The notes beneath the pieces are model-generated. The model saw nothing but the letters and a program-made list of their open reading frames with translations. It did not search any database and was not told where the DNA came from. A program made the position numbers and the translations under genes. From NCBI GenBank assembly GCA_002401695.1, contig NVTV01000002.1, positions 248,001-312,000 of the forward strand: 64,000 bases of DNA. Reading direction: 5' to 3'. Numbering within the stretch: position 1 is the first letter of the stretch; each line of letters starts with the position of its first letter. Of the stretch, positions 36,940 to 44,993 are shown one piece after another. The DNA comes from Alphaproteobacteria bacterium (GTDB lineage: Bacteria > Pseudomonadota > Alphaproteobacteria > Micavibrionales > Micavibrionaceae).

Positions 36940-38469
36940 ATGCAATATGTTAATACTAATGGGGTATATAAAATTCTGAGGGTGAATATTATTAAAAATA
37001 TTATTATTTCAGAGCAAACACAAGAATCTATTGATGCTATTGCCCCTCATATGGAGCAATGGATACCAAGAGGTATGACTACACTTTTTATCTCTCCGGA
37101 AGATGCTGCCAATCCAGAAATATTAAATGCTTTATATGCGCAATTACCGCAAGATATACAAGATAAGCGATCTATTGACGATCTTGGTGAAAGGGCGGGA
37201 AAAGGCACTGCCGGCGCGGCAACATATGATTTAGACAATGATGGGCAAAATGACTTTGGTATTATCTATACCAGAAGCGTAAGCGATACAAAATTTGATA
37301 TTCTCTCTGAGTATGTTTCCCCCATTGTCGCAGACTCTCATCATCGAAGCCGCACATACGCGCCTGATGTTGATTTACTTTACGGAGGTATAGATAACAC
37401 TCCGGGAGCAGATGGGGAGTGGAGGGCGATTGTTATCGCGCACGAAATAGGTCATCTGGATCAGATATATAACCCATTACTAAGGAGTCGGGAAAATACT
37501 CTTGTTCGAGAGATGGAGGCAGACCAGAATGCGCATGACTGGTTTTCAGAGATTAACCCTGCCGTAGCGGATGCTAAAATTCAATTTAGAGCGATTAACA
37601 GTTTCTATCGTATCGCGGGTATGGAACATAGTACAAGTGCAGGGGTTTCAATTGATGGGGAAGAGCTTCCGCGCTTAGACAGCCCAACGCAAGAAGAGTT
37701 TTTGGATATACGGGACAGGTTTATAGAGGATGCGGAAAGAATATTCTCAGATGCAGACAACATGCATATCACTGCCAATGATTTAGATGTTTTACGCGCA
37801 ATCAATTCTTCATCTGATTTAAGCACCCTGAATGAAAGCTTATCTCCTTCTGGCATGCGGTTATGGGATGCTTATTCTGCAGGACAGAATTTTTCTCAAG
37901 CTATACATGGTATTCAGGAGGCAAAAGACATTGTCTATGAAACCTTAGGCTTGCAAGCATATGAGTGTGTTGATGCTGATTCTAATTATTTGATACCACC
38001 TTCAGTAAAACAAGGGTTTATTACCAATTTCTTAGGAACGGTTAGCAGTGGAGGCTCAAAAGGACAGCGAGCCTTAGAGGGCTTTGAGGAAGAAGATGTT
38101 ACTGTTCTAAGGCAAATATCAGAGGGGATAATGTCACCGTCTGAGGGAGAAAGCCTTTTAACAGAAAGTGCCTTGGAGAATGTTGGAGAGATGTATCAAA
38201 AGAACTTAAGGCTAGAAGGGCGCGGTATCGCCTTTGCATCGCCTGCACTTTACTATCAAGCAACACGCGAATCTTACACAAACGGTAGTTTTGACCATGA
38301 TCCGGTTGTGAAGCAATATGCGGCAAAGTTTTTAAATGCTTGTGAGACTCTTTTTCCTGAGGACTTCCAAACAGGGGGTAATGAAACAAATACATCTTTT
38401 CCAACCCAAGAGGTTTCATCTAATATACCTCAGCTTCAACAGCAAATAGTGACCAATATATCTCTATAA
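36940..38469 (+). CDS. Orphan zinc metallopeptidase-like protein
   Basis: A 509-residue protein I cannot place in a named family. The zinc motif HEIGH is at 168-172 (VIAHEIGHLDQIY) and an E-x-E-A-D segment follows at 191-195, where a third gluzincin ligand would sit. Just before, YDLDNDGQNDFG (96-107) has the spacing of an EF-hand-like or dockerin-type calcium loop. The remaining 300 residues are polar and helical. There is no clear signal peptide or ribosome site, so the start is tentative, and a GTG at 36982 is an alternative. It lies beside the split tRNA, outside the element, and could be an older arrival. Confidence 0.7.
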   Translation: MQYVNTNGVYKILRVNIIKNIIISEQTQESIDAIAPHMEQWIPRGMTTLFISPEDAANPEILNALYAQLPQDIQDKRSIDDLGERAGKGTAGAATYDLDNDGQNDFGIIYTRSVSDTKFDILSEYVSPIVADSHHRSRTYAPDVDLLYGGIDNTPGADGEWRAIVIAHEIGHLDQIYNPLLRSRENTLVREMEADQNAHDWFSEINPAVADAKIQFRAINSFYRIAGMEHSTSAGVSIDGEELPRLDSPTQEEFLDIRDRFIEDAERIFSDADNMHITANDLDVLRAINSSSDLSTLNESLSPSGMRLWDAYSAGQNFSQAIHGIQEAKDIVYETLGLQAYECVDADSNYLIPPSVKQGFITNFLGTVSSGGSKGQRALEGFEEEDVTVLRQISEGIMSPSEGESLLTESALENVGEMYQKNLRLEGRGIAFASPALYYQATRESYTNGSFDHDPVVKQYAAKFLNACETLFPEDFQTGGNETNTSFPTQEVSSNIPQLQQQIVTNISL

Positions 38470-38599
38470 AATTTTTGAAGAACGGATTTGGGAACTGTGT
38501 TTTTGCGGCCTTTGTGCGGCTTAAATCGCGGCGCGGGAAGATTCTGTGCTTTGTTACCATTCCAAATTTCGAATGAAATTTTTGCCATATGAAGAAAAA

Positions 38600-38655
38600 T
38601 GGTGCCCCCAGCCGGACTTGAACCGGCACTCCCGAAGGAACCGGATTTTGAATCC
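38600..38655 (-). pseudogene. 3' half of a split tRNA-Leu(CAA) gene (attL)
   Basis: Reading the minus strand, this holds the anticodon loop TTCAAAA, the 3' anticodon strand, the long variable arm, the T arm (GCCGG with CCGGC), the 3' acceptor strand TGGGGGC, discriminator A and CCA. Similarity to tRNA stops at 38655, where the 5' anticodon strand should continue. No D arm or 5' acceptor strand lies beyond. The missing half is at 49859-49897. Confidence 0.92.
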
Positions 38656-38896
38656 TTTTTGTATACCTGTAAATACTTGATAAATAATAACTAATTCGTA
38701 TTTATTATGTGTATGTGTAACATAATGTGTAAGTATTTAAAAGGCTTTGTTCATAAATAAGCGAACGCCATAGCGTTACGACATATCGCTTAAACAGCTA
38801 ATTTAAGGCTAATTTATGGTTAGATGGTTTATTCAGGTATTTTGAGCATCCGATTTAAGACTTGCTAATCGGCCAATTTACGGATAATTTAAGGCT
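38656..38896. promoter_or_regulatory. Left-end region of the element: repeats before fic
   Basis: Holds two TGTGTAA repeats (38714 and 38726) and a nested hairpin: TAAGCGA (38758-38764) pairs with TCGCTTA (38786-38792), with AACGC/GCGTT inside. A 13-bp direct repeat TAATTTAAGGCTA occurs at 38799-38811 and 38885-38897. The second copy runs into the fic start codon, so it may be an autoregulatory site. Confidence 0.45.
38714..38733. repeat. Candidate integrase arm-type sites, left
   Basis: TGTGTAAC at 38714 and TGTGTAAG at 38726, 12 bp apart. The same octamer occurs twice near the right end. Matching pairs at both ends of the element suggest arm-binding sites for the integrase. Confidence 0.4.
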
Positions 38897-39943
38897 ATGA
38901 CATGGAAACCAAAATATACCATCACGGATAGGCTGCTCTCTACTATGCGTGAGATCGGTGAAGCCATTGGTGAGCTTAAGAGCTTTAACCTAAACCAGAA
39001 AGAACTGGCGAAGCTTGAGGTGAGCGCTAGAGAACTCTCAAGCTATGCTTCTACCAGCATTGAGGGAAACCCACTCCCGCTTACAGATGTAAAACAGCTG
39101 CTTAAAAGCAGTAAAGTACATATACGGGATACTGAGCGCGAAGTGCTGAATTACAATAAAGCACTTGAAGCGCTTTATGCCGCCGTCCATTCAGAAAAAT
39201 TTGATCTAAATATTGGTACATTGGAACAGGTGCAAAAACAGGTTGTTGATGGCTTGATGGATAATCCTGTCGATTGTGGTCGCTTGCGCACAAGAGCTGT
39301 TGTTATCCGCAACCCTCGCAAGGTGGATGAAATTGTGTTTATTCCGCCAGACGTTAAAGATGTTGAAAAACTCATGACAAACCTTCTGGCATTTATAAAT
39401 GAGCATATCGGAAAAATAGACCCGATCATTTTGGCGGGATTATTTCATCGCCAGTGCGTTATTATTCACCCGTTTATGGATGGGAACGGTCGCACAACCC
39501 GTCTGATTACAACGGCTATTTTAGGAAGGGCTGGGCTTGATCTCTTTGAAATTTTCAGTTTCGAAAATTACTATAATCAGAGTATCACCCGATACTTCAA
39601 AGCCGTCGGACTTGAAGGTGACTATTACGATTTAGAAGGTATGGTTGATTTCACTACATGGCTGGAATATTTCGCAGAAGGTATTCTTGATGAACTTGGG
39701 CGCGTACGCAAAGCGATGTCTGATACAATAGAGCCTGCACCACGTTTAGAGCCTCATCACAGAAATATTTTGGAATACCTCGGCGAACATGGCAGCATTA
39801 CGCAGCGCGAATATGCTAACATCTCCTCTCGTAGCCTTGCCTCCAGAAAACTGGATTTTGAGAAACTGCTAAGCCTAGAGCTTATTGAAGTTAAAGGCAC
39901 AGGTCGCGGAACGTATTATGTGAGGAAGGCAAATTCTGCGTAA
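38897..39943 (+). CDS. Fic family protein (probable AMP transferase)
   Basis: A 348-residue Fic protein. The catalytic motif is HPFMDGNGRTTR near residues 192-203. The N-terminal inhibitory helix motif SxxxEG is seen in STSIEGNPLP near residue 54, so this is a class II Fic whose own helix blocks the ATP site. The C-terminal 70 residues form a winged-helix domain (EHGSITQREYANIS, then KLLSLELIEVKGTG), as in many Fic proteins thought to bind DNA. The target is unknown. It is convergent with, and 5 bp from, the DGQHR gene. A short AAGG lies very close to the ATG. Confidence 0.93.
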   Translation: MTWKPKYTITDRLLSTMREIGEAIGELKSFNLNQKELAKLEVSARELSSYASTSIEGNPLPLTDVKQLLKSSKVHIRDTEREVLNYNKALEALYAAVHSEKFDLNIGTLEQVQKQVVDGLMDNPVDCGRLRTRAVVIRNPRKVDEIVFIPPDVKDVEKLMTNLLAFINEHIGKIDPIILAGLFHRQCVIIHPFMDGNGRTTRLITTAILGRAGLDLFEIFSFENYYNQSITRYFKAVGLEGDYYDLEGMVDFTTWLEYFAEGILDELGRVRKAMSDTIEPAPRLEPHHRNILEYLGEHGSITQREYANISSRSLASRKLDFEKLLSLELIEVKGTGRGTYYVRKANSA

Positions 39944-39948
39944 AAAAT

Positions 39949-42303
39949 TTACGAAAAAGAGCCATGTAAATTTTCATGCAGTTTCTTTAAAAATTCAACT
40001 TCATTCTTATTAAGCCCTTTTTCTTTAGTGCCCTCATGAGCCCAATTGTTTCTGTGAGAATTGAAAACTGATAACCATTTTAGCTTTTCTGATTTGCTAT
40101 TAAAGCTATACCCCATATCTAGGGCAAAAATATTCTCAAAGGTTTTGAAATCATCATCGAGTGTTTTAGGTCTTTTGTTCCAGTGCTTTTCAATTATGGT
40201 TTTGTAATCTTTTATAAAGAACTGCTCTCTCCAATCTATAGCTTCTCGCCCTAGCCCTTCTTTATATCTTCGTTCTTCTTCCTCGCTAGCTCTCTTTTCA
40301 CATTCCCTTTTGATAGAAGCAATTTCTAAATCCCAATTCTCACCGTATAAACTTTTTAAATTAGATAAAATTGTGGTTTTTATAAATCGCTCAATATCTA
40401 TTCCTACACCTCTCCCTTCACTCTGCAACGCTTCATCTTGACGTTCCTTCCAGTCGACTAAATCGCTAGGCTCATAATCTGAATATCTCTCATTTACTAA
40501 AAGTTGGAAACGTCTAAACCACTTAATATCAGCACCTGATCCGAGTTTTCCTTTGAGCTCTTCCACTTCATCCTCTGGAAGTTTTTGGATGCCCTCTAAG
40601 AATACTTGCAGATATTTTTCTATCGCATTAAATCTATCCTCAGGTTTAGTTTTTGAAGAGATTTCTTTACTATCGGTTTCGAATTCATTCAAACTTCCTA
40701 TTAGACTGATAAAAGCAAACGTGCCCCGATTTGATAGTATAAAACCTTGCTCCTGTTCAAAAACGTCAGAGAAATTAGTTTCTACGTATTCATAACAGAA
40801 CTTTAGAAACTCAACCAATCTACCACGCGCTTTAAGCATCTCTGATGCATGATCTTGATTGTGTATGTTGTAAAGAGAATATTTGGATAGCTCCTCATCG
40901 TATTGATTGCCTTTTACTTTAGGCAGTAATGTTGCCTTGGTTAAGGCATTATAAAAGGGATTGGCAGAAAGAAGAGCCTTATCTTCACCAATTGATATTT
41001 TATTAAAAAGGGGCCCTTGGTCACCAGCTAGCCTTTGTATGATAGAGGATCTTAACGCTTTAATTCTTGAGGCGGCCAAATCAGAGCCCCAATAAAGATC
41101 TTCTTCAAGGGTTATCCTTAAAGTGGCACTAACGGCTTTCTGATTTTGGTTAATGCTCATGAACATTTCCAATTGCTCTATAGATTCCAACCCCTCAAAA
41201 GCCACGACAGGTATTGTATTAGAGTTTTTATATTCTGTGCCAGCATACCCATAAATACGATGCTGCCCATCAATGATATATGCAATGGCATAAGCATTAG
41301 GGATCTTAAGGGTGCCATATTGCGATATGCTATCCTCTTCACGACCAGATGCTTCAAACTGTAGCCTATTTTTCTTTTTACCAAAATTTAGGATAACGGA
41401 ATTAGGAAAGGAGCCCCCATCATTAATAAATTTTCTAATGCCATTAAGGCGGCTGGGAACAAGAAGCCTTTGATATGTAGGCATTTCACTTTCGTTGGCG
41501 CTTGTGCGGTGCAGTATAAATCCTAGTCTCAGAAGAGTGTGAGGTTCAATTGAGAACATATAGTATTTTTTTCCACCCATTGTACCCTGTATAGCAGGAA
41601 CCTCTATTTTGTTTTTACTGATAGATTGTCCTTTAAACAACAGGGCTGAAAATTGATAATGAGCAGAATCCTTATAAGATTTGATCAGGCTGTTAATATA
41701 CTCATAAGTATTATCATTATAGAAATATGATTTTGTATTTAAAAGCCTTTCTACGTCAGCACTTGTACTACTTAACCTTATATTTCTGCTGGCAAAAATG
41801 TACTTTATTTTTCTGCTTTTACCAAACATCTGTTCTAAAGTTTTAGAAAATCCGGCCAACCTTTTTTGTAATCCTTCAAACTCAGTTTTGTAAGAAGGAG
41901 CTTTTGATGATTTTTTTGCTGACTTGCACTCAATTAAAAGAATGCTTTCATCGTTTATTGCGATGATATCTATTTGTTTTTTTTCGTTTTGGCCTTTGCC
42001 ATATGGCAATCTAAAATCATTGCTAACATTAAAGTGTCTAAAACCTAACTCATAAAGTTGGCACCATACATCATCTTCAAATTTAATACTGTGCTCTTTT
42101 AATTTCCTTAGCTTAGTTTTGGTTTTTAGAGGAGCCGCGTACTCTTCCCAGCCATCCTCAAGCATTTCTTCAACTAAGCTATGGTCAACATTTTTTAAAT
42201 AATAAGGACTACGTTTTGCTTTATGCAGCTTTCCAAGTTGTGACTTGTCTGACGTTAATTTATTTTGTAATTTTTCAATTTCTGCAGGGTCGATGAAAGC
42301 CAT
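39949..42303 (-). CDS. PD-(D/E)XK nuclease-like + DGQHR + HEPN-like multidomain protein
   Basis: A 784-residue protein in three parts. Residues about 70-190: a restriction-endonuclease-like core with E76, D112 and E125-x-K127 (QIDIIAINDESILLIECKSA). Residues about 230-560: a DGQHR domain, with DGQHR at 345-349 and FMSINQNQKAVSATL at 381-395, as in DndB and related phosphorothioation-linked proteins. The last about 90 residues end with SHRNNWAHEG, an R-x4-H motif (R751, H756) as in HEPN RNases and the Swt1-type C-terminal domain. Gene order and a 29-bp gap tie it to the dam gene. The combined architecture is one I do not recognise from described systems. Confidence 0.82.
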   Translation of the reverse strand: MAFIDPAEIEKLQNKLTSDKSQLGKLHKAKRSPYYLKNVDHSLVEEMLEDGWEEYAAPLKTKTKLRKLKEHSIKFEDDVWCQLYELGFRHFNVSNDFRLPYGKGQNEKKQIDIIAINDESILLIECKSAKKSSKAPSYKTEFEGLQKRLAGFSKTLEQMFGKSRKIKYIFASRNIRLSSTSADVERLLNTKSYFYNDNTYEYINSLIKSYKDSAHYQFSALLFKGQSISKNKIEVPAIQGTMGGKKYYMFSIEPHTLLRLGFILHRTSANESEMPTYQRLLVPSRLNGIRKFINDGGSFPNSVILNFGKKKNRLQFEASGREEDSISQYGTLKIPNAYAIAYIIDGQHRIYGYAGTEYKNSNTIPVVAFEGLESIEQLEMFMSINQNQKAVSATLRITLEEDLYWGSDLAASRIKALRSSIIQRLAGDQGPLFNKISIGEDKALLSANPFYNALTKATLLPKVKGNQYDEELSKYSLYNIHNQDHASEMLKARGRLVEFLKFCYEYVETNFSDVFEQEQGFILSNRGTFAFISLIGSLNEFETDSKEISSKTKPEDRFNAIEKYLQVFLEGIQKLPEDEVEELKGKLGSGADIKWFRRFQLLVNERYSDYEPSDLVDWKERQDEALQSEGRGVGIDIERFIKTTILSNLKSLYGENWDLEIASIKRECEKRASEEEERRYKEGLGREAIDWREQFFIKDYKTIIEKHWNKRPKTLDDDFKTFENIFALDMGYSFNSKSEKLKWLSVFNSHRNNWAHEGTKEKGLNKNEVEFLKKLHENLHGSFS

Positions 42304-42332
42304 ATAATATTCCCATTCACTATTTATATATT

Positions 42333-43172
42333 CTACGTTTTATAACACTTGATGATTAATTCTGAATATTTTCCACGCGCACTTGCCTTGCCTGAAATAA
42401 CGCTGGATCTATTTAAACTCATTTTTTCACCTATGTTTTGGTAAAGATCGTGAATAGATTCATGATCAGCATTGGTGAGTAGAACCTTGACTCCCCTAGA
42501 AACAGCATTGTCGATAGCATCTCTTAAGCGAATTTGGTCGTCCCAGCTAAAGAGTTTATTGTTGTATTTTACAAATCCGTTTAAATTATGTTTAACCGTG
42601 TAAGGTGGATCTACAAATAAGAAATCATTTTTTTGCGCATTTTCTATTATGGTTTGAAAATCAGTTGCGTGTAATTCAGTATTATTGAGTTGTTTAGAAA
42701 CAGATTTAAAATCATCTGTGCTAAGTAAAACGTGTTTCTTAGTGCCGATAGGTACGTTAAAATTCCCAGATAAGTTGACTCTATAGAGGCCGTTCCAACA
42801 AGTACGGTTAAGGTATATAAACTTAGCAGCTCTCTCTACAGCTGTATCAAAAACTGAAGTTCTTATCTCATAATAAAAATCTTTAGTATGTTGTTGATGG
42901 TAAGAATTCAGGATTTCTTCTACAGACGACCAATTGTTCTTTATTTGTTGATAGGTTTCAATCAATTCCGCATTGGCATCTCCGAGGATAGCGACTTTAG
43001 GACGCATATGAAAATATACAGCTCCACTGCCTAAAAACGGCTCTAAATAGTTTTTATAGCTACTGGGAAGCAACTCAGGGTGAGCAGATACCAACCAACG
43101 CTTACCACCTGCCCATTTTAGAAATGGTACAATAATAGGGTTTTTATTGAATTTACGATCTATCCCCAACAC
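42333..43172 (-). CDS. dam: Dam-family DNA adenine methyltransferase
   Basis: A 279-residue N6-adenine methyltransferase of the D12/Dam class. It has the opening FLKWAGGKRWL (17-27), motif I EPFLGSGAVYFHM (44-56), LNRTCWNGLYRVN, and motif IV DPPY (188-191). The target may be GATC, but that needs proof. The start is a GTG with AAAAGG 5 nt upstream. It is the first gene of a pair with the nuclease-DGQHR-HEPN gene 29 bp downstream. Together they look like a modification plus effector module. Confidence 0.93.
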   Translation of the reverse strand: MLGIDRKFNKNPIIVPFLKWAGGKRWLVSAHPELLPSSYKNYLEPFLGSGAVYFHMRPKVAILGDANAELIETYQQIKNNWSSVEEILNSYHQQHTKDFYYEIRTSVFDTAVERAAKFIYLNRTCWNGLYRVNLSGNFNVPIGTKKHVLLSTDDFKSVSKQLNNTELHATDFQTIIENAQKNDFLFVDPPYTVKHNLNGFVKYNNKLFSWDDQIRLRDAIDNAVSRGVKVLLTNADHESIHDLYQNIGEKMSLNRSSVISGKASARGKYSELIIKCYKT

Positions 43173-43370
43173 ATATGCCTTTTAATAATTCGTCTATTAT
43201 TTATTGTGTAGTTAAACTACCTTAACTTACAGAAAAAGTGTAGATATAAATAATATGGATTACTCGTAACTTTGCTGGTCGGCGAGAGAATAAACCACCC
43301 TTAGCACATATACATTAACTTGCGATTTATCCTGTAAATCACGCCCATATTTTAAAACCATGACCGTTTT
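43173..43370 (-). promoter_or_regulatory. Presumed promoter region of the dam operon with a palindrome
   Basis: AT-rich 200-bp gap upstream of dam. It contains GTAGTT-A-AACTAC (43208-43220), a perfect 6-bp inverted repeat with one central base, about 36 bp upstream of the dam start. Placement fits an operator over the promoter. Confidence 0.35.
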
Positions 43371-43505
43371 CTAAAACAGAAAAGCATCAATTACGATGCC
43401 AATACCGCCATATAGAATGGACATAAACACATGATAAAAGATCATTGGAGATCGGTTCTCATCCATGGGGTTGGGAAATTCATTTTGGTTTTGTTCGTCA
43501 GACAT
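43371..43505 (-). CDS. Small single-span membrane protein, 44 residues
   Basis: The ORF starts MSDEQNQNEFPNPMDENRSP and ends in a hydrophobic helix (MIFYHVFMSILYGGIGIVIDAFLF, residues 21-44). AAGGGA precedes the ATG by about 7 nt. The acidic head and single membrane span look designed rather than random. I do not recognise it. It lies upstream of dam on the same strand, about 200 bp away. It is antisense to a longer ORF that I reject. Confidence 0.5.
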   Translation of the reverse strand: MSDEQNQNEFPNPMDENRSPMIFYHVFMSILYGGIGIVIDAFLF

Positions 43506-43598
43506 AGCTATCCCTTCTTAAAAAGTTCAGATTTCAAGACAGGGATAGTTCCTCATGGTATTGAGAGGTTTGTAACATCAGAAAACCGATGCGCGGCG

Positions 43599-43665
43599 TA
43601 TTCACGGCAAGCCGCTCTTATATTCCGCCGCCCTCTCAATATAAGAGAGGGCTTTTGCGTGAATA
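43599..43665 (+). terminator. Nested hairpin with an inner Rho-independent terminator
   Basis: The inner stem CCCTCTC/GAGAGGG (43631-43637 with 43645-43651) is followed by CTTTT, like a terminator. An outer 8-bp stem TATTCACG (43599-43606) with CGTGAATA (43658-43665) encloses it. The outer pairing is perfect and could compete with or frame the inner stem. There is no clear gene just upstream on the plus strand. Confidence 0.5.
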
Positions 43666-43788
43666 TCAGCCAATATATGTTTTCTAGGGTTACAACGCCC
43701 TGTCACTAACGACAACTTAGAGATTTTTAACGGAAATGTAAACAAGGAAGAGAATAAGTAGAGTCATGTTATAGTGGCATAGTATTTT

Positions 43789-43820
43789 ATCCGTGAGGCA
43801 GATAAAACTGCCTCACGGAT
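43789..43820. other. Perfect 13-bp hairpin
   Basis: ATCCGTGAGGCAG and CTGCCTCACGGAT pair without mismatch around a 6-nt A-rich loop. No T run follows on either strand. It sits 24 bp beyond the end of a decayed minus-strand ORF, so it may be its terminator remnant or a protein-binding site. Confidence 0.5.
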
Positions 43821-43843
43821 ATGCCCATAATAGGGAGGGAGTA

Positions 43844-43965
43844 TCATATGAACACGTGATCACCTTGTTCTTCTATGTGAATAACACCCGTATTGCCCTG
43901 ATATAAAACAACAATTGATCACACTCAATGTAATGCAATCGTTTGACACCATAAGCATTTAGATG
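43844..43965 (-). pseudogene. Possible gene remnant with a frameshift
   Basis: On the minus strand one frame reads HLNAYGVKRLHYIECDQ and the next frame continues IVVLYQGNTGVIHIEEQGDH to a TGA at 43844. Both stretches look protein-like and they join with a one-base slip. Neither has a normal start codon. It is probably the remains of a small gene. Function unknown. Confidence 0.3.
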
Positions 43966-44037
43966 CTAATCTTAAAGAAGGATATATATATGGCATGGTG
44001 AATTTTACTATGTGGTAAACTTAAGAAAGGAACAAAA

Positions 44038-44076
44038 ATGCGTATTTATCAAGAAGGTGAAGGAGGCGGAGCCTAG
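44038..44076 (+). CDS. 12-codon ORF with strong ribosome site
   Basis: Encodes MRIYQEGEGGGA. AAAGGAA lies 5 nt before the ATG. A strong terminator starts 25 bp after the stop, before the next gene. This could be a leader peptide of an attenuator, a tiny functional peptide, or chance. The Gly/Glu-rich end is unusual. Confidence 0.4.
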   Translation: MRIYQEGEGGGA

Positions 44077-44101
44077 CTCTAGCTAACTTTCAGTTTAAAC
44101 A

Positions 44102-44134
44102 AAAACAGCATATGCATCATATGCTGTTTTTTTT
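44102..44134 (+). terminator. Strong Rho-independent terminator or attenuator
   Basis: AACAGCATATG pairs with CATATGCTGTT around a CAT loop, extended by flanking A and T and followed by a T run. It lies between the 12-codon ORF and the start of the membrane protein gene at 44148, whose leader it would interrupt. Confidence 0.85.
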
Positions 44135-44147
44135 GAGGATTTTATTA

Positions 44148-44970
44148 ATGACAACATCTATACCTGAGATTCCCCCCAGCACTAATGCTCTTTTGTTAAG
44201 CACGGATGTTCTTTTTTTTGTTGGGATATTGGGAGGGTGGAGCGTTTACACAATATTTTACCTGTACCGTAAAAGAAAAAAAGTTGCTTGGAAGAAACAT
44301 AGAGAATTTAATAAAAATTATTTTAGTTTTTTCAAAAACCCACTGAGCTCTGGTTTGGGTATATTAACCTTCTTCCTAATAATCGCATTAGGATTAACCT
44401 ATCAATCAAATCCTGAAAATAAAAATGTTTATGCCATTATTATTTCTGCGGCACTTGCCGCTATGGGATGGATTATACATGTAAAGCACAATACGATTTT
44501 ACAAAGAAGAAGGCAAATTTTTGACCTATTAAAAGATCTGAAAATTAAACACCACGTAGACTTTATGATCATAAATAAATATAAAGCTCCCCATGAAAGA
44601 TTTGCAGACGAAGACATGGACAAACTTTTGACTGGATATAAATGTAAGAATAACTATGAAGATGTAAATTCATATCCCCCACTTTGGGCAATTATAAGAG
44701 TTGCTAACTCATACGAACGCACGCTTAAAAGAAATAGATAAGGTATTTTCAGACCAGTATATAGCAGGATCTCTTGTCTTTTTTTATGTTAGATGTTTGC
44801 CTGTAATTAAGCATTACAATAATAAAAATGAAAAAGTATATCAGGATTTAGTTTGGTTAGTAGAAACAGAATGGAACGATCGTTTCCAAAAAGTTCTTTT
44901 AGGGTTTTTGAATCAAGATAAATATCAATGCGGCTGTAAAAAGTGCAAAGAAGATATTAATATTTCCTAA
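44148..44970 (+). pseudogene. Frameshifted membrane protein gene (DUF4760-like)
   Basis: Frame 1 (44148-44741) has two membrane helices (STDVLFFVGILGGWSVYTIF and a second at about 70-115) and a cytoplasmic part that ends ANSYERTLKRNR. Frame 2 (to 44970) continues RLKEIDKVFSDQYIAGSLVFFYVR. Removing one A from the AAAA run near 44731 joins them as ...SYERTLKEIDKVF. The joined protein, about 273 residues, resembles DUF4760 membrane proteins, by my reading. It may be a true mutation, a phase-variable tract or a sequencing error. GAGGA lies before the ATG at 44148. Confidence 0.65.
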
Positions 44971-44993
44971 ATGATCGCTATGGCTATTTATAA

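Noticed and set aside
38600-38655. Intact tRNA-Leu
   Set aside because: No D arm or 5' acceptor strand adjoins it. Only the 3' half is present.
43431-43709. 92-residue plus-strand ORF in the element
   Set aside because: No ribosome site, odd composition, and it runs over the terminator hairpin and antisense to a better small ORF at 43371-43505.
43173-44100. Retron or toxin-antitoxin locus
   Set aside because: No reverse transcriptase gene and no matching toxin or antitoxin pair. Only hairpins and short ORFs are seen.
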